This document shows, piece by piece, positions 14,636 through 24,319 of a DNA stretch of 33,070 bases. Every line of letters starts with the position of its first letter. The stretch's first letter is position 1. This DNA is from DATHVI01 sp035461385 (GTDB lineage: Bacteria; Actinomycetota; Thermoleophilia; Solirubrobacterales; 70-9). The notes beneath the pieces were generated by a model. The model was given only the letters and a program-made list of their open reading frames with translations. It did not search any database and was not told the DNA's origin. The translations under genes were made by a program, and so were the position numbers. The stretch spans positions 1 through 33,070 of the forward strand of contig DATHVI010000006.1 of assembly GCA_035461385.1 (NCBI GenBank). The letters run 5' to 3'.

Positions 14636-15157
14636 TCAGCGAAGGAGCTCGGCGCGGAACAGCAGCAGGCCGACGAGCGACTTCGCGTCGCGGCACTCGG
14701 CGATCGCGCCGTCGATCTCGGCCAGCGGCCACTCGACGATCTCGATCCGCTCCTCGGCGTGCGGCTCGTGCTCGACCCGGCGAAGCCCGGTCGCGACGTA
14801 GAGGATCACCTCTTCCTCGGCGAACCCGGGCGACGTGTAGAGGCGCTTGAGCTCGCGCCAATCGGCCGCCTCGTGCCCGATCTCCTCGACCAGCTCGCGC
14901 TTGGCGCAGTCGATCGGCGCCTCGCCGGGCACGTCGAGCTTCCCAGCCGGCAGCTCGAGCAGCGAGCCCTCCCCCACCGCCTCGCGCGGCTGGCGCACGA
15001 GGTGGAGGATCTCCGAGTCGTGGGCGACGACGGCGACCGCCCCCGGATGGGAGACCACCTGGCGGCTCGAGGTCGAACCGTCCGGATAGCGGAACTCGTC
15101 GATCCGAACGCTCGCGATCGGCCCCTCGTAGACGGTGCGCGAGTCGATCCGCTCCAC
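14636..15157 (-). CDS. NUDIX hydrolase, ADP-ribose pyrophosphatase-like
   Basis: 173 aa from a GTG at 15157. The NUDIX box is exact: Gly72, Glu79, then RELVEEIG (87-94), fitting GX5EX7REUXEEXGU. The N-terminal part (YEGPIASVRIDEFRYPDG...HPGAVAVVAHD) and LVRQPREAVGEGSLLELPAG are typical of the ADP-ribose pyrophosphatase branch, as is the position next to xerD and pyrG (as in Rv1700 of M. tuberculosis). It probably hydrolyses ADP-ribose to AMP and ribose-5-phosphate. Its start lies 2 bp from the stop of the DUF3866 gene, so both share one transcript. Confidence 0.92.
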   Translation of the reverse strand: MERIDSRTVYEGPIASVRIDEFRYPDGSTSSRQVVSHPGAVAVVAHDSEILHLVRQPREAVGEGSLLELPAGKLDVPGEAPIDCAKRELVEEIGHEAADWRELKRLYTSPGFAEEEVILYVATGLRRVEHEPHAEERIEIVEWPLAEIDGAIAECRDAKSLVGLLLFRAELLR

Positions 15158-15159
15158 GC

Positions 15160-16236
15160 TCAGCCTCCCGCCGGGAGCGCGCCCGCAAGCGCCGCGCCCG
15201 CCGCGAGCGGGGCGGCGTAGAACAGCGGGTCCTCGGCGATCGTGCGTCCCATCGTCGTCTGCGGCAGTCCGCTCGCAGCGTAGCCGTCGAGGTCGATCCG
15301 CTCGACGGCGATGTCGTGGCGCCCGCCGCAGAGCTCGATCAGGGAGTCGAGCGCCGCCTGCGGCGACCCGCCCTCGGGCGCCTCGGCGTCGAGCAGCGGC
15401 CAGCCCTCGACCTCGGTCTCGGGGACCGGCACCCGGACCGGCGCGAGCAGCAGCTTGAGCACCGACGCCGTGTGGTGGCTGAGCCCCCGGTGGCGAGGGC
15501 GCGGGTCGGAGCTCGAGAGTCGCGGCGAGACGAGTGCCGGCAGGCCGAGCCCGAGCGCCGCGTGAGCCGCGTCGAGCGCCGCCATCCCGCCGTGGCCGAA
15601 GCGGGTCGCCGAGCCGAGGATGCCGGGCCCGGGGCCGACGACGACCGCGTCCCAGCCAAGCGGCCCGGCGCCGGCGTCGATCGCGCCGGCGAGGCTGATC
15701 GCCTCGCGCTCGCCGCCGTATGCGGCCCCGGCGGTGACGTGCTCGCAGACCAGTCCCTCGGCGCGAAGCCGGGCGAGATCGCGCGAGAGCGCCCCCGGGA
15801 GCGCCCCGCCGGCGCCCTGGACGAACCCGACCCTGATCCCGGGACGCGCCCTTCGGGCCGCCCAGGCAGCCGGGGCGAGGTGCCCGTGGACCGGCAGCAC
15901 CAGCACCGGCACGGCGCGCCGGACGGCGTCCTCGCCGCCGGTGAGCGGGGCCTCGGCGGGCTCGACCGGATGCTGGAGCGAGGTGTAGTTGAGCTTGATC
16001 ACGTGCTCGCCGCTCGCCCCCGGCGCCTCGAGGCCGCGGGTGAGGTTGACGTGGACGACGTCGAACCCGCCCGACCCGAGCCCGAGGTCGCGCGCCTCGA
16101 TGTTGACGACGACCTCGTCGCCGGCCTCAACCTCGCCGACCAGGCCGCGATCGGCCCACGCCGGCCGCTCCTCGTCGGCGACCCGCACCCTGAGCGGGTC
16201 GGTCGCGACGACGACGCCGCGGCGAAGCTTCAGCAC
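15160..16236 (-). CDS. DUF3866 family protein
   Basis: 358 aa from a GTG at 16236 (VLKLRRGVVVATDPLRVRV), chosen because the sequence upstream is out of character and overlaps the peptidase gene. The N-terminal ~60 residues form a beta-barrel-like domain. Then NYTSLQHPVEP, VPVLVLPVHGHLAPAAWAAR, WDAVVVGPGPGILGSATRFGHGG, and PRLSSSDPRPRHRGLSHHT follow; these Gly- and His-rich signatures are those of the DUF3866 family, whose role is unknown. The conserved Asp/His/Arg residues suggest an enzyme. No signal or membrane segment. It lies between the M20 peptidase (16 bp) and NUDIX genes, as is usual for this family in actinobacteria. Confidence 0.85.
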   Translation of the reverse strand: MLKLRRGVVVATDPLRVRVADEERPAWADRGLVGEVEAGDEVVVNIEARDLGLGSGGFDVVHVNLTRGLEAPGASGEHVIKLNYTSLQHPVEPAEAPLTGGEDAVRRAVPVLVLPVHGHLAPAAWAARRARPGIRVGFVQGAGGALPGALSRDLARLRAEGLVCEHVTAGAAYGGEREAISLAGAIDAGAGPLGWDAVVVGPGPGILGSATRFGHGGMAALDAAHAALGLGLPALVSPRLSSSDPRPRHRGLSHHTASVLKLLLAPVRVPVPETEVEGWPLLDAEAPEGGSPQAALDSLIELCGGRHDIAVERIDLDGYAASGLPQTTMGRTIAEDPLFYAAPLAAGAALAGALPAGG

Positions 16237-16252
16237 GGCCCCGGCCCCGGCA

Positions 16253-17365
16253 TCAGGGCTCTCCCTCCGCGGCGACGGCGACGATCCGCTCGCAGACGGC
16301 GAGCATCTCGTCGAGTCGGGCCGCCCCAACTCGCTCCGAGGCGGTGTGGTTGTCCTCGGTTCCGTTCGCGAGCAGCACGCACTCGAACCCCCGCGCGAGC
16401 AGCGCGTTCGCGTCGCTGCCGCCGCCGGTCGCAAGCTCGCGGGGCTCGTGGCCGCAGCGGCGCAGCGCCTCGCTCGCGACCCGCACCGGCGCGGCGCTCG
16501 AGCGCAGGCGGTAGCCGCGGAAGACCTCGGTTACGTCGACGTCGACATCGCAATGGCGCTCGCTCGCCGCCCAGGTGCAGGCGTCGACCAGCGCCCGTGT
16601 CGTCTCGGCGGCGCGGGCCTCGTCGCGCGATCGCGCCTCGGCCTCGATCCGGCAGTGGCCGGCGACGACGTTCGTCGCCGAGCCGCCCGTGATCACCCCG
16701 ACGTTCGCCGTCGTCTCGGGGTCGAGCCGGCCGAGCGGCATCGCCCCGACCGCGGCGGCCGCCGCCTCGATCGCCGACTGCCCGTCCTCGGGACGGATGC
16801 CCGCGTGTGCCTCAACCCCCTCGAACTCGGCGACGACGCGGTTGTAGGTCGGGCCCGCGGTCAGCACCTCGCCGATCGGGGTCGCGTGGTCGAGGACGAA
16901 GCCGTACGGCGACCGCAGCGCCTCGAGGTCGAGCTCCTTCGCGCCGCGCAGCCCGTCCTCCTCGGCGACGGTGAAGACGAGCTCGATGCCGGCCGGCGGC
17001 GGGGTCGCCGCGGCGCGCGCCGCGAGCTCGACCAGGACCGCCACCGCGGCCTTGTTGTCGGCGCCGAGGATCGTCTCCCCGCGGCTGCGGAAGACGCCGT
17101 CGGCGAGCTCGACCTCGATCGGGCCGTCGTGGGGGACGGTGTCGAGGTGGGCGCAGAGCATCACCCAGCCCTCGCCGCGGCCCGGGACCCGGGCGATCAG
17201 GTTCCCCGCGCCCGCCCGCGCCGCGGCCGCGGCGCCATCCTCGGCCACCTCCACCCCGAGGGCGCGCACCTCGCCCGCGACCGCATCGGCGACCGCGCGC
17301 TCCTCACCGGTTGGGCTCGGGATCTCGCACAACCGCACGAATCGCTCGCGCATCCGCTCCGACAC
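16253..17365 (-). CDS. M20 family metallopeptidase (PepT/YqjE-like)
   Basis: 370 aa from a GTG at 17365 (VSERMRERFVRLCEIPSPTGEE); a TTG at 17383 is the only longer option. Zinc ligands and catalytic residues of M20 di/tripeptidases are present: His in MLCAHLDTVP with its Asp, GADNKAAVA, catalytic Glu-Glu in VAEEDGLRG, Asp in VLDHATP, and the final His in EDNHTASE. The dimerisation domain has HAGIRPEDGQSAIEAAA. Likely cytosolic peptide hydrolysis; exact peptide preference unknown. It starts 43 bp downstream of the pyrG stop on the same strand. Confidence 0.92.
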   Translation of the reverse strand: MSERMRERFVRLCEIPSPTGEERAVADAVAGEVRALGVEVAEDGAAAAARAGAGNLIARVPGRGEGWVMLCAHLDTVPHDGPIEVELADGVFRSRGETILGADNKAAVAVLVELAARAAATPPPAGIELVFTVAEEDGLRGAKELDLEALRSPYGFVLDHATPIGEVLTAGPTYNRVVAEFEGVEAHAGIRPEDGQSAIEAAAAAVGAMPLGRLDPETTANVGVITGGSATNVVAGHCRIEAEARSRDEARAAETTRALVDACTWAASERHCDVDVDVTEVFRGYRLRSSAAPVRVASEALRRCGHEPRELATGGGSDANALLARGFECVLLANGTEDNHTASERVGAARLDEMLAVCERIVAVAAEGEP

Positions 17366-17407
17366 GACGGGAAGGCTATGCAACGCTCGCCGGCTCGGCT
17401 TTGTCAG

Positions 17408-19105
<1,698 letters not shown>

Positions 19106-19237
19106 CGCGGTCTAGCGAGCGAGTCTAGAGCGCACGGTGGCGGAATGGCGGGGGTGCCCGGCGCCGGGGTATCGGGCGGATCGCACTCCGTGGTCAGCCC
19201 GGATGCGGGCCGCGGCCACCGCGACGAAGATCGAGGG

Positions 19238-20605
19238 GTGGAGCCATCGGCATCATCCGCGCGACCGCTCCTGATCCGCCGGCCGTGGGAGCGACGGCGG
19301 TTCGTGCTCGCCGCGAGCGCGGTGCTGTTCGCCGCCGTCTTCGCGCTCCGCCAGGGGTCGGGCGAGGTCGAGTCCGGCCTCGCGCTGCTCTATGTCTTCC
19401 CGGTGATCCTGATCGCGCTCGAGCTCGGGATCGTCGCCGGGTTCGGCGCGGCGATGCTCGCGACCGCCCTCGTCATCGTCTGGGCGACGACGGCTCCGGT
19501 CGACCTCGGGATCGTCGGGATCGTCACCCGGGCGGCGGTCTTCCTCGCCGCGGGCCTCGTCGCGGGACGCTTCAGCGACCACATGCGACGCGTGTTCGCG
19601 AGCCAGGACCGCCTGCTCGGCGCCGGGCTGGAGCTGGCGCGGCTCGGCGACGCGGGTCGGCTCGCCGCGGTGGTGCTCGACCGCGTTTGCGAGCTCCCCG
19701 GCGTCCGCGGAGCGCGGCTTACGATCGGCGGGCGGCCGGCGGGCGAGCGGGGGGCGCTCGGCGAACGGCGAGAGCGCTTCGCGCTTTCGAGCCGCGGCGC
19801 CCGGAGAGGCGTCCTCGAGGTCGAGCTGCGTGGCGGGGCCGAGGAGCGTGCCGCGATCGCGATGCTCGCGCTGCAGGCCTCGGTCGCGCTCGAGAACCAG
19901 AGCCTGCTCGAGAGCGAGCGCGAGCGCGTTCGCCTGCAGGCGGCGCTCGGCGACGCCGAGCAGCGCCTCGGCGAGCGCGGCGACGCCCTCCGCACCGTCC
20001 TCGATGGCCAGGAGCTCGAGCGCCGGGAGGTCGCCCAGGAGCTCCACGAGGGCGCGGCCCAGGCGCTCGCGGGCGTCCTCTTCGGGCTCGAGGTCGTCGA
20101 GTCGGACGTCGAGTCGGACCGCTCGATCAAGCGGCTGGCCGACGCCCGTCACCACGTCGACACGACGCTCGCCTCGCTGCGGGAGCTGGCCACCGCCCTG
20201 CGTCCTGCGGTCCTCGACGACCTCGGCCTCGGCCCGGCGCTCGAGCGCCTCGTCGAGCGGGCGAGCGCCGAGGGCCTCGAGCGGTTCGACGTCGAGCTCG
20301 GCTCGACCGGCGGGCGGCTCGGGCCCGAGCTCGAAGCCGGTGTCTACCGCGCCGTCGAGGAGGCGCTTCGGATCAGCCCCGGCGCCGAAGCGGCGTCGAT
20401 CCGCTACGACGAACCCGCGTCGAGGCTGCGGATCTCGGTCCGGCGGCGGCCGGCAGGGACGCCGGGCGACCCGGCGGCGCTGCGCGCCCGGGTCGAGCTG
20501 CTCGGCGGCCGGGTGAGCGCGGGGGGCGACTCGATCATCGCCACGATCCCGCTCGGCCGCGCAGCGGCCGCCGGCGCGCCCACCGCGGCGGCGAACGGCC
20601 GCTAA
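19238..20605 (+). CDS. Membrane histidine-kinase-like protein with degenerate ATP-binding domain
   Basis: 455 aa if the GTG at 19238 is the start; an ATG at 19145 would add 31 residues. Four membrane segments lie at about residues 20-110 (FVLAASAVLFAAVFAL, LLYVFPVILIALELGIVAGF, AAMLATALVIVWAT, AAVFLAAGLVAG). A weak GAF-like region follows, a coiled coil with SERERVRLQAALGDAEQRLGE, and a HisKA_3-type dimerisation helix with His in EVAQELHEGAAQALAG. The C-terminal domain keeps the fold ends (VYRAVEEALR, ARVELLGGRVSAGGDSI), but the N-box Asn and the Asp-x-Gly-x-Gly boxes that hold ATP are missing. It therefore may not autophosphorylate. No response regulator is adjacent. Function: sensor-like scaffold by inference. 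Confidence 0.75.
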   Translation: MEPSASSARPLLIRRPWERRRFVLAASAVLFAAVFALRQGSGEVESGLALLYVFPVILIALELGIVAGFGAAMLATALVIVWATTAPVDLGIVGIVTRAAVFLAAGLVAGRFSDHMRRVFASQDRLLGAGLELARLGDAGRLAAVVLDRVCELPGVRGARLTIGGRPAGERGALGERRERFALSSRGARRGVLEVELRGGAEERAAIAMLALQASVALENQSLLESERERVRLQAALGDAEQRLGERGDALRTVLDGQELERREVAQELHEGAAQALAGVLFGLEVVESDVESDRSIKRLADARHHVDTTLASLRELATALRPAVLDDLGLGPALERLVERASAEGLERFDVELGSTGGRLGPELEAGVYRAVEEALRISPGAEAASIRYDEPASRLRISVRRRPAGTPGDPAALRARVELLGGRVSAGGDSIIATIPLGRAAAAGAPTAAANGR

Positions 20606-20790
20606 AGCCCGCCGCCGACCGGGGAACGACCGGCGGCGGCTCCGTAGCGCGTACGTACCCGAGACCGGTGCCGGAGGCCGATCCGACGCGGAGGGAGGCG
20701 CCATACGCTGCCGCGCGAGTCACGTCCGAGTCGCCCGGACCGACAGGCGCAGGGAGCGAGGCGCCGCCGGCCGGAGAAGGAGAACGGGAG

Positions 20791-22548
20791 ATGAACGATC
20801 GAGCCCCCTCTGCCGCGCCGAAGCGCCAGCCGACCCGAGCCGCCGGCCTCCCGCTCGCGCCGGCCCTCGCCCTCGCCTTCCTCCTACTGCTCAGCCCCGC
20901 CCCTGCATCTGCAGCCGCCGGGCAAGCCCTCCAGACCCACGACGTCGAGGCCGTCGGGGCGACATGGAGCCCGGAGTCGCCCGCGATCGAGCTTGGCGAC
21001 GAGGTCAGGTGGAACTTCCCCGCCGAGACCGCCGTCTTCCCGCACGATGTCTGGCTCGTGCCGCCCGGCGGCGACCCGAGCCCGACGGAGGGCGACATCT
21101 TCGAGCTCACCGACGGGATCGTCTTCCCTGGCGGCGAGCCGGTCTCGCACGTCTTCGACCAGGAGGGGACGTGGCTGTTCGTCTGCCGCGTCCACTCCGG
21201 GTTCAGCGGCGGACAGTGGAGCGGACAGGTCGGGACGGTCGCGGTCGGGACGGTCGACGAGACCGAGTTCGAGCCCTACGAGCGCCCCGACCCGGCGCTC
21301 CCCGATGTGCCCCCGGGCGCCGTCAAGCAGTTCACGGTCGACGTCTACGAGCACGTCACCAAGGTCGCCGCGAACCTACCTCCGACCCGCGTCTGGTCGT
21401 TCGGGGTCAACGGCCGCCTCAACCGCGGCACCGGAGTCTCCGAGCCGATCGTCGTCAACCAGGGCGACGAGGTCGAGATCACGCTCCGCAACGGCAGCTC
21501 CGAGGAGATGGACGTGACGATGCCGCACTCGATCGACCTCCACGCCGCCAGGGTGGCGCCCGACCAGGGCTTTCGCACGATCCAACCGGGCGAGACGCAC
21601 ACGTTCTCGTTCACGGCCCGCCATCCCGGGGTGTTCATGTACCACTGCGGCACGGCGCCGATCCTCCACCACGTCGGCTCGGGGATGGCGGGGATGATCG
21701 TCGTCAAGCCGACCGGCCTCGAGCCCGTCGATCGCGAGCTCTGGCTCGTCCAGCAGGAGTACTACCTCGGCGAGCCGGGCGGGATCGCCGACCTCGGCAA
21801 GATGCTCGACCTGCAGCCCGACGTGATCGCGTTCAACGGCTACGCCAACCAGTACGCGAACGAGCCGATCGAGGTTCGAAGCCAGGAGCGGATCCGGATG
21901 TACGTGCTCAACGCGGGCCCGAGCGCCTGGTCGGCGTTCCACGTCATCGGCACGGTCTTCGACCGCACCGTGACCGACAACGGCGTCGCCCGTGACGTGC
22001 AGACGGTCAACCTGGCGCCGTCCCAGGGCGGCTACCTCGAGCTCAGCCTCGACGAGCCCGGCGACTACCCGTTCGTCAACCACTCGTTCGGCAACATGGT
22101 CAAGGGCTCGCTGGGAGTCCTCGCGGCCGCCGAGGGGTCGGCCGAGCTGCGTGCCCCGCGGCTCGAGGTCCGCGGGAGGCCGAAGTCGAGGACAGTGTCG
22201 CGATCGCGGCGGCGGGCGCGCTTCGAGTTCGAGGCCCGCAACACCGGCGACGCGCCAACCGGTCCGATGAGCCTGTGCGCCAAGGCAGCCGGGCGGGGGA
22301 TGGCGGTCGCCGGCAAGCGGTGCGTCACGCGGACGATCGGCCCGGGCGGGACCGCCAAGCGGGCCGTCCGCGTGCGGATCCGGCCCCGCGCCCGGGGCAC
22401 CGCCGCGCAGGTGCGGCTGATTGCCAAGGGCGCCAAGGTGCAGCGCCAGGCGACCAGCGTCCGGCTTCGGGTTCGAAGCGGGCCAGCCCGGCGGGCGGCG
22501 GCGGGCGCAGCATCCCTCGGCGATCCGCCGCACGCGGACGCGCATTGA
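20791..22548 (+). CDS. NirK-like multicopper protein with N-terminal cupredoxin and C-terminal beta domain
   Basis: 585 aa; ATG at 20791 after GGAGAAGGAG. A secretion signal ends near residue 43 (LLLLSPAPASAAA). Residues ~45-155 are a cupredoxin with His85, Cys132 and His135 (FVCRVHSGF), but no axial Met in the usual place. Residues ~180-450 are a two-domain copper oxidase like nitrite reductase: His246, Asp249 and His251 (PHSIDLHA), His285-Cys286 (MYHCG), His294, Met299 (SGMAG) and His384 (AFHVIG) match the type 1 and type 2 copper ligands. Where NirK has the proton-transfer His (in its HIVFNG motif), this protein has Val345 (VIAFNG). Residues ~455-560 form a basic CARDB-like sandwich. It acts outside the membrane; nitrite reduction is doubtful and another copper redox role is possible. 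Confidence 0.85.
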   Translation: MNDRAPSAAPKRQPTRAAGLPLAPALALAFLLLLSPAPASAAAGQALQTHDVEAVGATWSPESPAIELGDEVRWNFPAETAVFPHDVWLVPPGGDPSPTEGDIFELTDGIVFPGGEPVSHVFDQEGTWLFVCRVHSGFSGGQWSGQVGTVAVGTVDETEFEPYERPDPALPDVPPGAVKQFTVDVYEHVTKVAANLPPTRVWSFGVNGRLNRGTGVSEPIVVNQGDEVEITLRNGSSEEMDVTMPHSIDLHAARVAPDQGFRTIQPGETHTFSFTARHPGVFMYHCGTAPILHHVGSGMAGMIVVKPTGLEPVDRELWLVQQEYYLGEPGGIADLGKMLDLQPDVIAFNGYANQYANEPIEVRSQERIRMYVLNAGPSAWSAFHVIGTVFDRTVTDNGVARDVQTVNLAPSQGGYLELSLDEPGDYPFVNHSFGNMVKGSLGVLAAAEGSAELRAPRLEVRGRPKSRTVSRSRRRARFEFEARNTGDAPTGPMSLCAKAAGRGMAVAGKRCVTRTIGPGGTAKRAVRVRIRPRARGTAAQVRLIAKGAKVQRQATSVRLRVRSGPARRAAAGAASLGDPPHADAH

Positions 22549-22570
22549 GCGGGCGTCGACCCGTACCGAT

Positions 22571-22587
22571 GGCGGTCGCGCACCGCC
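22571..22587. terminator. Hairpin between convergent genes
   Basis: GGCGGT and ACCGCC pair around CGCGC in the 40-bp gap between the convergent copper-protein and transferase genes. It could end both transcripts; no T-run is present. Confidence 0.4.
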
Positions 22588-22588
22588 G

Positions 22589-23428
22589 TCAGCGAGGCCT
22601 CCCGAGCGAGTCGAGCGCGCGCAACGGCGGAACGCGCTCGATCGCCCGGGAGATCGACCGGAACTCTCCGTATAGCGTCAGCGCGGCGACGATCGCGAGC
22701 GCGACCAGCCGCCCGGCATCCCCGAGCACGACCAGGATCGTCACCCCGGCGAGCGCACCGACGAGGTTCGACCCGGTGTCGCCCAGCATCGCCCGCTCGC
22801 GGAGCGTGAACGCCGCGCCGACCAGGACCGGCCCGATGAAGATGCCGAGGATCTCGATCGGGGCCGCGCTCCACGCCCCGATGCAGAGGCCCGCGAGCAG
22901 CGCCGCGAAGGCCTTCTCGACTCGGCCGGGGCGGAGATCGAGGAGGTTGAACAGGTTCGTGGCCAGCAGCAGGAGCAGCAGATCGGCGACGTAGGCGAGC
23001 CCCTCGCGGCCGAGGCCCGAGGTCGCGTAGGCGGCGAGCGCCAGGGCCCCGACCGCCTTGATCGCTCCCGCCGACAGCCGACCCCCGGCCAGCGCCCGGG
23101 CGTGCCCACGCCAGCCACGCGGCGCCGCGGCATCCCCGCCGCGGCCGAGGACGTCGTCGATCAGCCCGAGCAGCGAGACGCCGAGGACGTAGACGATCCA
23201 GCGGCGAAGGTCGGGGTCGAGGAGCTCGAGGCCGGCCCGGTCGTTGAGCACCGCGAGCGGGGCGAGCGCGATCAGCGAGCAGACGACCAGAACCGCTCCC
23301 GCGGGAAAGGCGACGCGCCGGCCGCGGTAGTTCTCGCGTGCAAGCCCGGTCGCCTCCATGTCGCGAAACCAAGGCCCGAGCACCACCGCGGCCAGCCCGG
23401 CCGAGAGCAGCAGGCCGGAGAGGGTCAC
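22589..23428 (-). CDS. MraY/WecA-like phospho-N-acetylhexosamine transferase (glycosyltransferase family 4)
   Basis: 279 aa from a GTG at 23428 that overlaps the steB stop (GTGA). A polytopic membrane protein with about nine hydrophobic segments. Family motifs are present: NYRGRRVAFPAG near the first loop, GLIDDVLG (the Asp-Asp Mg site), NLFNLLDLRPGR, and MLGDTGSNLVGAL (the Asp of the third loop). Such enzymes move a sugar-1-phosphate from a UDP-sugar onto a polyprenyl phosphate, starting cell-wall or surface-polymer synthesis. It is shorter than MraY or WecA (about 330-360 aa) and lacks a His-rich last loop, so its substrate is uncertain. Overlap with steB suggests a role at the envelope during cell separation. 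Confidence 0.85.
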   Translation of the reverse strand: MTLSGLLLSAGLAAVVLGPWFRDMEATGLARENYRGRRVAFPAGAVLVVCSLIALAPLAVLNDRAGLELLDPDLRRWIVYVLGVSLLGLIDDVLGRGGDAAAPRGWRGHARALAGGRLSAGAIKAVGALALAAYATSGLGREGLAYVADLLLLLLATNLFNLLDLRPGRVEKAFAALLAGLCIGAWSAAPIEILGIFIGPVLVGAAFTLRERAMLGDTGSNLVGALAGVTILVVLGDAGRLVALAIVAALTLYGEFRSISRAIERVPPLRALDSLGRPR

Positions 23429-24309
23429 GACCCCGGAACGGAACCGGCAGCCGGCGGCAGCAGATCGGGGAGCAGCCGATCCGCGGTCTCCTTGACCCCG
23501 AACGCGCCTCCGGCGCCGTCGAGCGCGAACACCAGCGCCACCTGCCCGGCGAGCATGTCGACGTTGTCGACGCTGGCGATTCCGTGCTCGTTGAAGACCG
23601 AGATCGCCGAGCTCTCCTCGGTCGAGCGCTCGACCCCGACGACCGTCGTCCCCGAAGATCGCATCCCCTCGATCAGCCCAGCCTCGAGCCGGGCGACGCT
23701 CTCGCCGTCCTCGTCGGAGAGGTCGTCGGGGATCTGGCGGACGAGAACGGCGCCGCTGAAGAACCCGGGCGCCCCGCTGTAGCGCGAGAGCAGCGACCTG
23801 CGGACATCGTCGAACCGGCCCTCGCCGCTGACCAGCGCCCGCCCGGCCCGGAGACCGACGCGCTCGAGGCCCTCGCCGCGCCGCAGCTCGTCGCTCAGCG
23901 CCGGCCCCAGCAGCGCGTCGGCGGCGCCGGCGGCGTTGGGGGGAATGCTGATCACGGCGATCTGGCCGAGGGTGGCCCCGGTCGGATCGAGGGCGGCATC
24001 GACCGCGCTCGAGATCTCCTCCGGGAGGCCGCCGACCGCGATGATCGCGATCCGCTGGCCGATCAGCCGCTCGCCGGCGATCGCCGGGTACAGGTGCGCC
24101 GTGAGGTCACGCTCGCGCTCGAGCTCGGCCTCGAGCCGGTCGACCTCCTCGCGCGCGTCGTCGAGGTCGCTGCCGAGGCTCTGCTCGAGGCTGTCGGCAG
24201 TTCCGCTGACGATGTCGGAGCCGAATCCAACCCCGATCAGGATCCCGACCGCGAGCGCGAGGAAGACGGCGGCGAGCGACGCCGCGTGGTAGCGACCCGA
24301 GTAGCCCAT
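23425..24309 (-). CDS. steB: SteB/MctB family envelope protein (DUF3186)
   Basis: 294 aa from the ATG at 24309. It begins with the family signature YHAASLAAVFLALAVGILIGVGFG, a single N-terminal membrane anchor (about residues 8-30), followed by a coiled coil (LDDAREEVDRLEAELERERDL, about 48-70) and an extracytoplasmic alpha/beta domain. In M. tuberculosis the homologue is MctB (Rv1698), described as a copper-related outer-membrane protein. In Corynebacterium the pair SteA-SteB works in cell separation. The single-anchor, coiled-coil layout fits the latter. It starts 10 bp after steA and overlaps the next transferase gene. Confidence 0.88.
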   Translation of the reverse strand: MGYSGRYHAASLAAVFLALAVGILIGVGFGSDIVSGTADSLEQSLGSDLDDAREEVDRLEAELERERDLTAHLYPAIAGERLIGQRIAIIAVGGLPEEISSAVDAALDPTGATLGQIAVISIPPNAAGAADALLGPALSDELRRGEGLERVGLRAGRALVSGEGRFDDVRRSLLSRYSGAPGFFSGAVLVRQIPDDLSDEDGESVARLEAGLIEGMRSSGTTVVGVERSTEESSAISVFNEHGIASVDNVDMLAGQVALVFALDGAGGAFGVKETADRLLPDLLPPAAGSVPGS

Positions 24310-24319
24310 CAGATCCCCA

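Noticed and set aside
19285..20790. Upstream extension of the copper protein frame
   Set aside because: Runs out of frame through the kinase gene; the signal peptide and ribosome site at 20791 fix the true start.
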